NCBI GenBank assembly: GCA_050633885.1
Contig: JBOEHK010000001.1
Span: forward strand, 682,001 to 746,000
DNA length: 64,000 nt
DNA from: JAWSVE01 sp050633885
Lineage (GTDB): Bacteria; Pseudomonadota; Gammaproteobacteria; Pseudomonadales; Cellvibrionaceae
Direction of reading: 5' to 3'
Below are positions 32,009 through 41,099 of this stretch, one piece after another. The position numbers and the translations under genes are program-made. How positions within the stretch are numbered: position 1 is the stretch's first letter; each line of letters starts with the position of its first letter. The notes below the pieces were generated by a model. It worked only from the letters and a program-made list of their open reading frames with translations. It had not been told where the DNA came from and ran no database searches.

Positions 32009-32716
32009 ATGCGATTTAAAGGCAAAGATTTTAGTGAAATTTTATTAATGTGTGATAAGCAAGGTTCACCCAAGTGCAATCTAGGCGATATGGGAAAGGA
32101 GAAGACGGGGCATAAGATCGTTGATAACGTACCCGCTAAGCGTAAGGTCTGCCCTCACTGCCAAGGCAGGGACTATGAGAAGCGGAATAAAGGCAAGATC
32201 GTCTATCAGTGCATGAGCTGCTATAAGCTGTTTGAAGAGCCTTTACAGATGTTCACGCAAGTGTTCACAGCATCTGAGACACGCAGTACAAAAAAAGATA
32301 ACGACTACGCGATCATAGACGGCAGCGAGATTGGAAAGATACTCGCAGAAGTAGCAAAAACGAGTGAGGGGGCTCAACACTACCGAGAATTTGCTTATAC
32401 GCATAATCATTCCGGCATGGCTAAGTGTGTTAGCTTTCTGATTAATAATATTCCACTGACATCAAAAAACATAGCCACGTGCAGGCTCTTAATAGTTCTG
32501 AATGTCGTTAAATCTTCACTGATTAACAGTCCTGAATTAACTAGCATTGAGCTCAGTGAGGTAACTGGCCTGTCAGATTCGAGCTTTCGCGGCAAGAACG
32601 CACCGGCTCTATATGTCAATCGACTAAAGCAACAGATAGCGAGCTGGGATGAGGAGCTATCAAACGCGGTTTACATTGCCTTGCAACGCATTGAAGGCAA
32701 ACGAAAAGCTGGCTAA
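32009..32716 (+). CDS. Zinc-ribbon protein in the position of late antiterminator Q
   Basis: 235 aa. The zinc ribbon is KVCPHCQGRDYEKRNKGKIVYQCMSCYKLF (about 47-76), like those at the start of some transposases and transcription proteins. The C-terminal 130 residues are helical. It is the last early gene, immediately upstream of a strong promoter and two terminators, exactly where lambda has Q. The Q-like function is inferred from position and from the terminators inside the late operon; sequence similarity to known Q proteins was not seen. Confidence 0.6.
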   Translation: MRFKGKDFSEILLMCDKQGSPKCNLGDMGKEKTGHKIVDNVPAKRKVCPHCQGRDYEKRNKGKIVYQCMSCYKLFEEPLQMFTQVFTASETRSTKKDNDYAIIDGSEIGKILAEVAKTSEGAQHYREFAYTHNHSGMAKCVSFLINNIPLTSKNIATCRLLIVLNVVKSSLINSPELTSIELSEVTGLSDSSFRGKNAPALYVNRLKQQIASWDEELSNAVYIALQRIEGKRKAG

Positions 32717-32725
32717 TTCGACCTA

Positions 32726-32754
32726 TTGACACAGCCAACGCAAAATGGCACTAT
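32726..32754 (+). promoter_or_regulatory. Candidate late promoter PR'
   Basis: TTGACA (32726-32731), 17-bp spacer, CACTAT (32749-32754), ten bases after the Q-like gene and just before two terminators. Matches the lambda PR'-tR' arrangement. Confidence 0.65.
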
Positions 32755-32804
32755 TTCCCCATGCTGGGGATTCCCTAGCCAATAATAATCAATTCACCTC
32801 CCAA

Positions 32805-32835
32805 AGCTGCTTACTTCCCCTAAGCGGCTTTTTTT
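32805..32835 (+). terminator. tR'-like terminator 1
   Basis: AGCTGCTTA and TAAGCGGCT form a 9-bp stem (one G-T pair) with a 7-nt loop and seven T. About 50 bp after the late promoter. Confidence 0.85.
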
Positions 32836-32837
32836 GT

Positions 32838-32861
32838 GCCTGCGATTTAGCGGGCTTTTTT
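32838..32861 (+). terminator. tR'-like terminator 2
   Basis: GCCTGC and GCGGGC with a 6-nt loop and six T, directly after terminator 1 and touching the start of the first lysis gene. Confidence 0.8.
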
Positions 32862-33092
32862 ATGCCTATGAATCCTGATCATCAAGACTTATTAGCGAAG
32901 ACTGCTTTAGAGCAAGCTCCAAAAGCAATGACTGGCGGCGGTGCCTTTACAAGCATTGTTGCATGGTTGGAGACAAACCCTGATCTAGTGACCAGTCTAA
33001 CCGGCTTAGGAGGCTTTTCTATTGCCTTGGCGGGCTTTATTTGGATGGTGATACGGGATTTAAGAAAAGATAGAAAGACCAACAATCCTTAA
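32862..33092 (+). CDS. Holin-like protein with one membrane segment
   Basis: 76 aa with two possible starts (32862 and 32868). A single hydrophobic helix (SIALAGFIWMVI, about 50-65) is followed by a basic tail DLRKDRK. First gene of the lysis cassette, ahead of the endolysin. Two starts six bases apart recall dual-start holins, but a single membrane segment is atypical for lambda S. A signal-anchor or holin accessory role is possible. Confidence 0.55.
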   Translation: MPMNPDHQDLLAKTALEQAPKAMTGGGAFTSIVAWLETNPDLVTSLTGLGGFSIALAGFIWMVIRDLRKDRKTNNP

Positions 33093-33104
33093 CGAGCAGA
33101 AACT

Positions 33105-33461
33105 ATGGATTTAGAAGCATTCGGAGGCAATTTTAGTCGTTCCGAGTTTGCTTGTAAGTGCGGTTGCGGGTTTGACACTGCTGATACTGAGTTAGTTTAT
33201 CTGCTTAATAAAATACGCTTTCATTTTAATGCGCCGATCAGAATCAATTCCGGCGCAAGATGCAAAACACATAATAAGAAAGAGGGCGGAAAGCATACCA
33301 GTCAACACCTAATCGGCAGGGCTGCTGATATTGTCGTTTCTGGCGCTTCACCCATTGAAGTTGCTGATTATGCTGAGACACTCATTCCCAATCATGGCGG
33401 CATAGGTCGCTACATTTCCTTTACTCACATCGATACTAGAGCTAACAAGGCTCGCTGGTAG
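33105..33461 (+). CDS. Endolysin, peptidase M15A-like
   Basis: 118 aa. The fold shows NFSRSEFACKCGCG, IRINSGARC, the zinc-binding motif SQHLIGRAADIVV (H-x6-D) and FTHIDTR with the third ligand. M15 peptidases cleave D-Ala-containing cross-links of peptidoglycan and serve as endolysins in several phages. No signal sequence, so holin-dependent release is expected. Confidence 0.85.
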   Translation: MDLEAFGGNFSRSEFACKCGCGFDTADTELVYLLNKIRFHFNAPIRINSGARCKTHNKKEGGKHTSQHLIGRAADIVVSGASPIEVADYAETLIPNHGGIGRYISFTHIDTRANKARW

Positions 33462-33469
33462 GTTTTTCT

Positions 33470-33805
33470 ATGGGCTGGCTAACCTCAATCTTTTCAGCGC
33501 CGGAAATTGTTAAATCTGGCTTAGATGCTGTTGTTAACGGTGCTGATAAGTCTTTCTTAACCAAAGAAGAGCAAACAGAATATTTTTTAAAGTTCGTTGA
33601 AGCATCGCAGCCCAGCAATATCACGAGAAGAGTTATTGGTTGTAGTGCTTGCTTAATGTGGATCATCGGCGGGATTCTCGGATCAGTTCTTTTAATCGTT
33701 GATCACTCAAAAGCTGAGGATGTAACGAGGTTTTTTGTGTTGTACGTGATGCCAACTTTTAACGTTATCGTTAGTTGGTACTTTTGGAAGAGGATGAAGT
33801 CATGA
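33470..33805 (+). CDS. 3TM-type holin
   Basis: 111 aa matching the 3TM_holin layout: MGWLTSIFSAPEIVKSGLDAV amphipathic start, then hydrophobic segments at about 53-77 and 85-105, ending in a basic KRMKS. It lies 8 bp after the endolysin and probably forms the membrane lesion that lets the endolysin out. Confidence 0.78.
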   Translation: MGWLTSIFSAPEIVKSGLDAVVNGADKSFLTKEEQTEYFLKFVEASQPSNITRRVIGCSACLMWIIGGILGSVLLIVDHSKAEDVTRFFVLYVMPTFNVIVSWYFWKRMKS

Positions 33806-34269
33806 GCGGAGCTTTAATATTTGCAGCCCTGTTAGTTTTGGTGCCGTTTTTTTTGGTTATTGTTGTTTATGGCGATATCGGCAGCGCTAAAAAGTTTTGG
33901 GCTACAAAGAAAGGGAAAAATGTTTTTGGCGGTATCGCTATGTTCTGCGGTCTTGGTTTACTTGTCGCTGCTCTCTCGCTTCTTTTCTCTCCCAAAGCGT
34001 CTGCCGAATCTGGATCTTGGTTTAAATACGGTGAAATTTATTTAGGCATAGACAACACATTCAAATCATCTCCTCAATGTAAAAAAGATCAGTACAACGA
34101 GCGATTAACAAGTAACGGCGGTTTTCTTGCAAATATCTATCAGTCTTACGATGGAAAATTTGAAGCAAATTTAAAGTATCAGCATCACTCATGCGCATTT
34201 AATCAAGATGACTTGCGCTATGACGCTTTCGGTATCGAGTTCACCTATCTCTTATGGGGTAGTAAATAG
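33802..34269 (+). CDS. Membrane protein in the lysis cassette
   Basis: 155 aa starting in an ATGA overlap with the holin gene. Two N-terminal membrane helices (about 3-24 and 40-62) are followed by a periplasm-type domain rich in Tyr and Asn (YGEIYLGIDNTFKSSPQCKK) that resembles outer-membrane-style beta strands. It is not a typical Rz spanin. Role unknown. Confidence 0.6.
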   Translation: MSGALIFAALLVLVPFFLVIVVYGDIGSAKKFWATKKGKNVFGGIAMFCGLGLLVAALSLLFSPKASAESGSWFKYGEIYLGIDNTFKSSPQCKKDQYNERLTSNGGFLANIYQSYDGKFEANLKYQHHSCAFNQDDLRYDAFGIEFTYLLWGSK

Positions 34270-34291
34270 CCCACTCTAACAAACTCTAACT

Positions 34292-34315
34292 AAGCCTCCT
34301 CACGGGGGCTTTTTT
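34292..34315 (+). terminator. Terminator between lysis and tail-protein genes
   Basis: AAGCCTCC and GGGGGCTT with a 4-nt loop followed by six T. It sits inside the late operon, so readthrough or antitermination is needed for the virion genes. Confidence 0.85.
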
Positions 34316-34341
34316 ATGTCTGTCAAAAACAGGTTTTCAAA

Positions 34342-35814
34342 ATGGCCCAATTAGCAACTCGCACAATTCCGGTTGATGAATACGGATCGTCTGGCGGAAA
34401 GTATCGAAGCACTTTAGTAGCTGGCGGTGCTACACCTCCGGTTGGTGGCGAATCTCCATACCCCGCTTCACCCAATACTGGCGTTGCCAACAGCTTAACT
34501 TATGTAAGGGAAAGGCTAGCACCCGAATATGGCGCTGGCGTACCCGCAGAAGGCGAGGTCAGAACTCTCTCGAACGGGATTCGCGTCACTCGATTAACTG
34601 ATATTGCAAATTTCCCTGTCAGCTATCTTTACATCGTTTACTCGCGCTACACGCCCGAAAATACCAACGGTCAATATGTTTTAGTTTTTGGCCCAAGCTC
34701 TACGGAGAGCTGGGTTATAGATAGAAACACGCGCGCAATTATCGCAACGTTGCAACATACAAACGGTTCGGCCATTGGTGAAAACCACGAAGTTCGATGG
34801 GATATTTCTGGAAATCACCCTAATAGAATTTATTACAGAAATGTCATGGGCTTCTACATGATTGACGATGTGACAAACCCGTCACCCGTTCTTATCCGCG
34901 ATTTTTCTGCCGAGTTCCCAGCGTCAACAAGATTATATAACGATGTAGAAGGTGATAGCTCTAACGATTCTCGTTGGTGGGCTTGGATGGCTACTCACTA
35001 CAACGGGACAACTTATGTTGTTGACGGATATATCGCTTACGACCGCATTAACGATGTTGTTCATACGCTAACACCAGATGATCTTGCGGGTTCGAACCTT
35101 TCCGCCGAGGTTGGCCGCTCTACTTTTTCATATCGACCTAACATGGTTGAGATATCACCTTCTGGCAGTGGCTTCGTAATGCATCATGGTCGCAAATGGG
35201 ATGACTCTGCTTATGGTGGAAATGGCGCGGCTTGGATTGATACATGGTACGACGGCCCGCACCTTTGGCCCTTAGATTTTGACTTCAACACAACAACGCC
35301 AAGAAAAATGTCGGTTGGTGAAACTCATGCAGGGTGGGCGTGGGGCACAGGCGGTGAAGAGTACTTTGTTAGCCAGAACAACAGAACGGATCAGTTAGAC
35401 GCAGTAGATGTTAACGCCGCCAACGGCTACGCAAACCGCTTAGAGGTTGGCGACCACGCATCGATAGGATGGTCTACCGGCTGGCACTACGGAAAGATGC
35501 CACCAAGTCACGACAATTGGCAGTTCGTCAACACTTACGCTAATCGTGGGTCGTCAAGTTACGACACAGGTTACGGGGTTGATCAGTTCTGGTTCTCAGA
35601 AATGAAAAACCTTAATGCAGGCCAAAAGCACATCGCTCTTTGTCACAACCACAACTGGTACGACGGCAATTACAGAGATGAAGCACCCGCCGCAATTAAC
35701 GGCCACGGCAATCGAATTTACGTCTCTATCAACTGGGGTGGTCAATTAGATCATCCAGAAGTATTCCTTTTTGAGCTTCCGGATAACTGGAAAGCAGTGG
35801 CGGACGCAATATGA
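34342..35814 (+). CDS. Beta-propeller-like virion or surface protein
   Basis: 490 aa, no signal peptide. The body consists of repeated beta-rich blades with Trp and Asp (ESWVIDRNTRAIIATL, VDGYIAYDRINDVVHTL, HEVRWDISGNHPNRIYY), the look of a beta-propeller such as the oligogalacturonate-lyase fold. His residues recur in the C-terminal third (CHNHNWYDGNYRDEA, NGHGNRIY). It lies upstream of the terminase genes with two other large beta-rich proteins, so it is probably a tail or receptor-interacting part. Enzymatic activity is only a possibility. Confidence 0.55.
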   Translation: MAQLATRTIPVDEYGSSGGKYRSTLVAGGATPPVGGESPYPASPNTGVANSLTYVRERLAPEYGAGVPAEGEVRTLSNGIRVTRLTDIANFPVSYLYIVYSRYTPENTNGQYVLVFGPSSTESWVIDRNTRAIIATLQHTNGSAIGENHEVRWDISGNHPNRIYYRNVMGFYMIDDVTNPSPVLIRDFSAEFPASTRLYNDVEGDSSNDSRWWAWMATHYNGTTYVVDGYIAYDRINDVVHTLTPDDLAGSNLSAEVGRSTFSYRPNMVEISPSGSGFVMHHGRKWDDSAYGGNGAAWIDTWYDGPHLWPLDFDFNTTTPRKMSVGETHAGWAWGTGGEEYFVSQNNRTDQLDAVDVNAANGYANRLEVGDHASIGWSTGWHYGKMPPSHDNWQFVNTYANRGSSSYDTGYGVDQFWFSEMKNLNAGQKHIALCHNHNWYDGNYRDEAPAAINGHGNRIYVSINWGGQLDHPEVFLFELPDNWKAVADAI

Positions 35815-36035
35815 ATATGAGCGAAGCAGACAAAAATGAGAATGAATTTTTTAGGCAAAAACAAAAAGCTGAACTTGATGACTTGCGCGGACTTTATGAA
35901 GAGCTGCGATTAAGAAAAGCAAACCCTTACTACGCCGATCTTGGTTTAAAGCTTATCGATGCAGTGAAAAGAAAAGATGTAGCAGACGGTAGAAGGTTTG
36001 CTAATGAAATGATTTCGATTGTGGGGGGTCTGTAA
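35811..36035 (+). CDS. Unknown helical phage protein
   Basis: 74 aa, overlapping both neighbours (ATGA before, one base after). Highly charged and helical (QKQKAELDDLRGLYEELRLRK). A small assembly factor or chaperone for the flanking tail proteins is possible but unproven. Confidence 0.6.
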   Translation: MNMSEADKNENEFFRQKQKAELDDLRGLYEELRLRKANPYYADLGLKLIDAVKRKDVADGRRFANEMISIVGGL

Positions 36036-38230
36036 TGCCTAATATTTATTACAACCCCGACGTTGCAGTCACTAGCTCACCCTCTGGATTTATTACCGGT
36101 GTAGCAAGAACGTTTGCGGAAGCTCTAACATTGATGAATACAGACGCAGGCGGGGCTAACTTAGTTAGTGCTGGCAACGGCATTTATGACATCTATGTCG
36201 AGACAACGGGCGGCACGTTTATCCAAGAATTATTTCTTGCAGATGGGTACACGTGTGATGCGACAAATACATATCGCATTATATTTAGAAATGATCCTGA
36301 TCTTCGAGAGCCAACAGGGTTTGCTGCTGGGACAAGTGGCTCATTTATGCAGCTTCGTGACGACTATGTTGAGGCTTTTGGCGAGAACGGCTTACAAGAC
36401 TTTAATATCAAACCGGATTTAACGAACACGGATGCGAGAGCGCTCATCTATCTTGCTCGACCTAATGTTAAAATTCACGACTTTAGATCATCCGCTCTTG
36501 AAAGTGGCGTTGCTAATTCGAGTGTATCTTTCTGCTATGAATTTTACGATTCTCAAATGTACAACGGTATCATTAGTGGGTTTGGCAGGCCTTTTTACGG
36601 GGCTTACAGAAAAGCAAGCTCTGGCGTAATCTCGGCTTCCACAAATTTAACTGTTTACAAATGCTCAACATATCGCAGCGACTCAAACGGCTCGCTAAAT
36701 AATTCAGCTATTTTTGACACTCCAGTTTATTCAAACGGCGTTGCTGCTGCGTCTGATTACAACGCATTGAGCGAATCAGCGTTAACCGGATCGACAGGCG
36801 CTAACAATCAATTTAATTTAGTTGCTACTGACTGCTTTGTTGACCCTGACAACTTTGACTTCACTCCTAAAGTTGGGTCGCCACTGATCGGTGCAGCTTC
36901 TGACGGTGGCAACATCGGAGCGGTTCAAGGTGCAGCCCCAACGGCATTGACAATCACTAAGCCCGCAAATTTACAAGCGGGTGTAGAGTCTGCAAACGTT
37001 GTAGCTACTAATGCGTCTGCTGACAATCTCGTTCAAGCTGCATTCAGTGCGACACTTGACAGCGTTGATATTAGCTCATACATCACATCATTTACGAATG
37101 ACGGATCAAATCAATACACGTTAGCTTTTACGCTCCCTGTTAGCTTTCCAAGGCAATTTAATGCAACGGGCTATGATTTAGTTGTCACTGAAAACTCTAT
37201 TGCATCAACTCAAACAGAAGTGCCGTACATTGAGCCGACTGGAAAAGATTATGTAAATCTCACGGCTGGATTTATTGCGGTTAAGCTCTTGGAAACTGGT
37301 GAAACTGTAGCGGCTGGTGATGAGCGAATGGTTGGAAACGACATATTCAGTCATGCAGCCGGTCTTGGATCAAGTACGACAACTCCCGCTGATGGCGTTG
37401 ATGGATGGGTATTTGAAAGACCTTCAAGCAGTGTTGCAGATGGCTGGACTGGGACTGCTTTAACAGCTGGTGTTCAAGCTGTTTTTGATATTGCAGAGGG
37501 CTACACGGTAAACGCTGACGGTACTTGGGACTTTAATCGGTCAGCAACTAATAACGTTGTTATCGATATTTACTTTATCGCAACAGACGGCACGATATCG
37601 CCAACAAGCACCTATACATACGTGCTTCCAGTCGTCACGGACATAACACCGGACGCTTTCTCATTTACAGATCAGGTTGATGTAGCGATAAGCTCCACGA
37701 TCACGTCGAATCAAATAACAGTTGCCGGAATTGCTGCGGCCACTCCTATATCGATTACAACTGGCGGCACCTATTCAATTGATGGGGGCGCTTACGTCTC
37801 TTCGGACGGCACGATAACGAACGGCCAGACGGTTACTGTTCGTCTCACCAGCTCAGGGTCTAACTCAACATCTGCAAGCGTTACCCTCACGATGGGTGGA
37901 GTTAGCGACACATTCACAGCCACCACTGTTGCGGCTGTGCCTGTTTATCCTGGCATTGCATTTGTAGCTGATGCGCTCGTTAATAACCCGTCAAAAGCGT
38001 CTGGTGCTGGACTACCTCGATCTAATGAGACGGTAACGGTTAAGGTCGCAGATTCATCTGACAATAAATTACTAACAACAACTGTAGTTCTTGATGCTTC
38101 CGGTGCCCTACCTTCAAAGATTAACGTTCCATTGGCGACTATTGGTCAGTCTGGATTTGCAAGATTTAAATTTGCTGATAGCTCTGGTGTGGTCGAGTTT
38201 CCTGTCGCATTTACTGAGGTAGGTGCGTAA
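36035..38230 (+). CDS. Large beta-helix and Ig-like virion protein
   Basis: 731 aa, no signal peptide. The first 300 residues fit a right-handed parallel beta-helix, ending with DFTPKVGSPLIGAASDGGNIGA, the hallmark close of such domains. The rest holds several Ig/fibronectin-like beta-sandwich repeats of about 90-100 aa (for example ITPDAFSFTDQVDVAISSTI). Thr, Ser and Ala are abundant. Such composition suits a phage fibre or decoration protein that binds the host surface. It overlaps the next gene by one base. Confidence 0.6.
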   Translation: MPNIYYNPDVAVTSSPSGFITGVARTFAEALTLMNTDAGGANLVSAGNGIYDIYVETTGGTFIQELFLADGYTCDATNTYRIIFRNDPDLREPTGFAAGTSGSFMQLRDDYVEAFGENGLQDFNIKPDLTNTDARALIYLARPNVKIHDFRSSALESGVANSSVSFCYEFYDSQMYNGIISGFGRPFYGAYRKASSGVISASTNLTVYKCSTYRSDSNGSLNNSAIFDTPVYSNGVAAASDYNALSESALTGSTGANNQFNLVATDCFVDPDNFDFTPKVGSPLIGAASDGGNIGAVQGAAPTALTITKPANLQAGVESANVVATNASADNLVQAAFSATLDSVDISSYITSFTNDGSNQYTLAFTLPVSFPRQFNATGYDLVVTENSIASTQTEVPYIEPTGKDYVNLTAGFIAVKLLETGETVAAGDERMVGNDIFSHAAGLGSSTTTPADGVDGWVFERPSSSVADGWTGTALTAGVQAVFDIAEGYTVNADGTWDFNRSATNNVVIDIYFIATDGTISPTSTYTYVLPVVTDITPDAFSFTDQVDVAISSTITSNQITVAGIAAATPISITTGGTYSIDGGAYVSSDGTITNGQTVTVRLTSSGSNSTSASVTLTMGGVSDTFTATTVAAVPVYPGIAFVADALVNNPSKASGAGLPRSNETVTVKVADSSDNKLLTTTVVLDASGALPSKINVPLATIGQSGFARFKFADSSGVVEFPVAFTEVGA

Positions 38231-39582
38231 TGACCTTTTACGTCTACGACTCAGGCGGGTCAGGAAGCCCTTTTATAGTTGCTGATTACGACATTGTTAG
38301 TGCAGACACAAACACGGCCCCAACAATCACGGGCTTGGCTGCGGTATCGACGCCAGAAAATCAATTAAACATCGCTCAATACACAATAGCCGAAAGAGAT
38401 GGGCAAACACCAACATTGACCGGCACTGATGCTGGTCTGATGGAGCTAACTAACGTAAGCGGTGATTTGTATCAGCTTGCATGGTCGTCTAATCCAGATT
38501 TTTCAGTGCTGGGTGCTGGGCCGCACAACGTCACAATCAACATTGATGACGGGGTTAATGATGCTGTCACTCAAGCTGTTGCGGTCACACTTACGGATAC
38601 AAACACAGCCCCAACACTCCCGAATTACACATTTTCGATTGCTGAAAATGTAGCGATTGGAACAGTAGTTGGTACGGTTGTTGGTGTAGATAGAGATACG
38701 CTGACTTATTCAATTCTAAGCGGTAACACAAACAGTGATCTTGCGATTAACTCAAGCACTGGCGCTATCACTACCGCAAACGCTTTGGATTACAACGCTA
38801 CAACTCAATACCCTTTAGTTGTTCAAGTCAGTGACGGCAGTTTGACGGGAACTGGTAATGTCACGGTTGATGTCACAGATATTAATTATGCGCCTGTTTT
38901 TTCTGGCTCCTATGCTTTTGATGTGCCGGAGTTTGCACAAGAGGGCTACTTGGTTGGTCAGGTTTTCGCAACAGGTCTAAACGGAAGCCCTGTGACTTTT
39001 TCGGCGCTAGATAATTCTGTTTTTCTTACTAGCTCTGATGGAAAAATCACACTAAACAATGATTTGAACTTCGACAATACGCCAACGATTGACTACGTGG
39101 TGATTGCCGATGACGGACTAGCTCAAAGCTCAACAACTGTAAAGCTAACACTCCTAGAAGATTTAGAAAAACTTAAAGTTGGGCGGATTATTCGTGATGC
39201 CCTACAAGAGATAAACGTACAAGAATCAGAGCAGCCGTTGATTGGCTCAGAAGCCTCAATGGCTATACGGTACTTAAATAGAATGATGATGTCTTGGCCT
39301 TCTGATATTGGTTATCGGCCTGTTGACAGCATCGAAGATGTTATCTGTATTCCAGTTTATGCAGAAGAGGCGATTGTGCTTAATTTGGCAATTCGCTTAG
39401 CCCCTCAATTTGATATTCCAGTATCAATCGATTTAAGACAGAACGCGAACACTGCGTACACAAATCTGTTAGTTAGAACCACACGTTTAACACAGGCAAC
39501 CTATCCAGCGGGTATCCCGATGGGTCGAGGTTATGAGAATACCTTTTACACAGGTAAAGAAGATGGCGGAAACAAGAGCTAA
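38230..39582 (+). CDS. Cadherin-like repeats fused to a P22 gp4-like tail adaptor
   Basis: 450 aa. Residues about 1-310 contain three or more cadherin-like repeats with the signature D-x-N-x-A-P (NTAPTLPNYTFSIAENVAIG, DINYAPVFSGSYAF) and Ca-binding acidic residues. Residues about 315-450 match the P22 gp4 tail accessory factor: KVGRIIRDALQEINV, NRMMMSWPSD, VLNLAIRLAPQFDI and the C-terminal YPAGIPMGRGYENTF. In P22, gp4 is a separate protein of about 166 aa that plugs under the portal and is encoded after the coat gene. Here it is fused and lies before the terminases. Confidence 0.75.
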   Translation: MTFYVYDSGGSGSPFIVADYDIVSADTNTAPTITGLAAVSTPENQLNIAQYTIAERDGQTPTLTGTDAGLMELTNVSGDLYQLAWSSNPDFSVLGAGPHNVTINIDDGVNDAVTQAVAVTLTDTNTAPTLPNYTFSIAENVAIGTVVGTVVGVDRDTLTYSILSGNTNSDLAINSSTGAITTANALDYNATTQYPLVVQVSDGSLTGTGNVTVDVTDINYAPVFSGSYAFDVPEFAQEGYLVGQVFATGLNGSPVTFSALDNSVFLTSSDGKITLNNDLNFDNTPTIDYVVIADDGLAQSSTTVKLTLLEDLEKLKVGRIIRDALQEINVQESEQPLIGSEASMAIRYLNRMMMSWPSDIGYRPVDSIEDVICIPVYAEEAIVLNLAIRLAPQFDIPVSIDLRQNANTAYTNLLVRTTRLTQATYPAGIPMGRGYENTFYTGKEDGGNKS

Positions 39583-39844
39583 TGCGAATCGTCGCATACG
39601 GCAAGAAAATATCAGAGATTATCTTTCTAACCAAAAACACTTAGAACATGTTGAAAAAATACTAGCGGATGTTAGCGACCCTGCTCAGGAAGTTGATAGT
39701 GAAATGCTTGCTCGGTATAAGGTGGCGATTGATGCCAAGCTAAAACTTATCGATAAATACTTGCCGAGCTTGAAAGCTGTTGAGATGACAGGTGAGGGAG
39801 GTGAGGACTTAATACCGAAGAGTATCAAAGTTATCTATGAGTGA
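39563..39844 (+). CDS. terS: Small terminase subunit
   Basis: 93 aa from the ATG at 39563, overlapping the previous gene by 20 bp. Helical protein (ANRRIRQENIRDYLSNQKHLEHVEKIL, DAKLKLIDKYLPSLKAVE) with the size and position of a DNA-recognition subunit of the packaging motor. The end overlaps the large subunit gene by 8 bp. The assignment rests mainly on position and helical layout. Confidence 0.75.
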   Translation: MAETRANANRRIRQENIRDYLSNQKHLEHVEKILADVSDPAQEVDSEMLARYKVAIDAKLKLIDKYLPSLKAVEMTGEGGEDLIPKSIKVIYE

Positions 39845-41099
39845 GGTTCGAATACCGAAAATATTCAAACCGCTCGACACTCATTATCGCTACAAAGTTA
39901 TGTATGGCGGTCGAGGTTCTTCTAAGTCATGGTCGGTTGCGCGTAAATTATTATTGATTGGAGTTCAGCGAAAAGTATTAGTGCTTTGCACTCGAGAACT
40001 ACAAAAATCTATTAAACAGTCGGTTCATCGACTACTTAGAGATCAAATAGAAATGATGGAGTTGAGAGACTTCTACACCATCACAGACACATCAATAAAA
40101 GGATTGAACGGCACCGAATTTATTTTCATGGGGATTAAGTTTAATACCTCAGAAATAAAATCAACAGAAGGTGTTGATATATGCTGGATCGAAGAGGCTG
40201 AAAATCTTAGTGAAACCTCTTGGGACACGATAGACCCAACGATACGAAAAGAAGGTAGTGAAATCTGGATTACCTTTAACCCCAGATTTAAGTTTGATTA
40301 CCTGTACCAATTATTTGTTGTCCAAACCCCTCCGCCTAATTCTTGGGTTGAAAAAGTTAATTACGAAGATAACCCCTACTTTACTGGCCCTCTCGTTGCT
40401 CAAATGGAGCACATGAAAGAAGAGGACTATGAAAAGTACCTGTATGTTTTTCGTGGAGAACTAAAACAATTAGCTGAGGGCGCGATATTTGGCCGTCAAG
40501 TAATCTCCATGAAAAAAGAAGGAAGGGTTAGAAACATTCCTATTGAGCCAAGCGTTGAAGTTCACACGTTTTGGGATTTAGGAAAGAATGATCATACCGC
40601 TATTTGGTTTATGCAAAACGTAGGTAGTGAATATCGAATGATCGATTACTACGAGAATCGATTACAAGATATTGACCACTATTGCCGAATCATTAAAGAA
40701 AAAAACTATCTGTACGGTCGCCACTACATGCCGCATGACGTTGAAGTTGAATTGCTTGGTATGACAAAAAACCGAAAGACGCAATTTGAAGAGGGTGGAA
40801 TTAGGCCCATCGAAGTTGTGCCTAGAATTCGAGCAAAGAACGAAGCCATAGAGATGGCAAGAAAAGCTTTCCCCAGTGTTTACATTGACGAAAAGAAATG
40901 TGAGCGCGGCTTAGATTGCCTTTCAAATTATCGATACCAATACAACGACGAACGAGACACGCACAACGTAACGCCTCATCACGACTGGGCGTCAAACGGT
41001 GCGGACGCTTTTATGCAATTTGCGCAAGGCTACTCTCCTTACAAAGAACACAAACCAGTGAAATTAAATAATATAGGGTGGGGCGGTGTTAGATTATAG
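39837..41099 (+). CDS. terL: Large terminase subunit, packaging ATPase/nuclease
   Basis: 420 aa. The ATPase has Walker A MYGGRGSSKSWSVAR (about residue 22-36) and Walker B DICWIEEAENLS (about 112-123) with the coupling motif TFNPR. The RNase H-like nuclease domain begins TFWDLGKNDHTAIWF and ends with the acidic GADAFMQF. It is shorter than P22 gp2 (499 aa) and nearer the PBSX/Terminase_3 group. It packages DNA into proheads through the portal. Confidence 0.93.
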   Translation: MSEVRIPKIFKPLDTHYRYKVMYGGRGSSKSWSVARKLLLIGVQRKVLVLCTRELQKSIKQSVHRLLRDQIEMMELRDFYTITDTSIKGLNGTEFIFMGIKFNTSEIKSTEGVDICWIEEAENLSETSWDTIDPTIRKEGSEIWITFNPRFKFDYLYQLFVVQTPPPNSWVEKVNYEDNPYFTGPLVAQMEHMKEEDYEKYLYVFRGELKQLAEGAIFGRQVISMKKEGRVRNIPIEPSVEVHTFWDLGKNDHTAIWFMQNVGSEYRMIDYYENRLQDIDHYCRIIKEKNYLYGRHYMPHDVEVELLGMTKNRKTQFEEGGIRPIEVVPRIRAKNEAIEMARKAFPSVYIDEKKCERGLDCLSNYRYQYNDERDTHNVTPHHDWASNGADAFMQFAQGYSPYKEHKPVKLNNIGWGGVRL

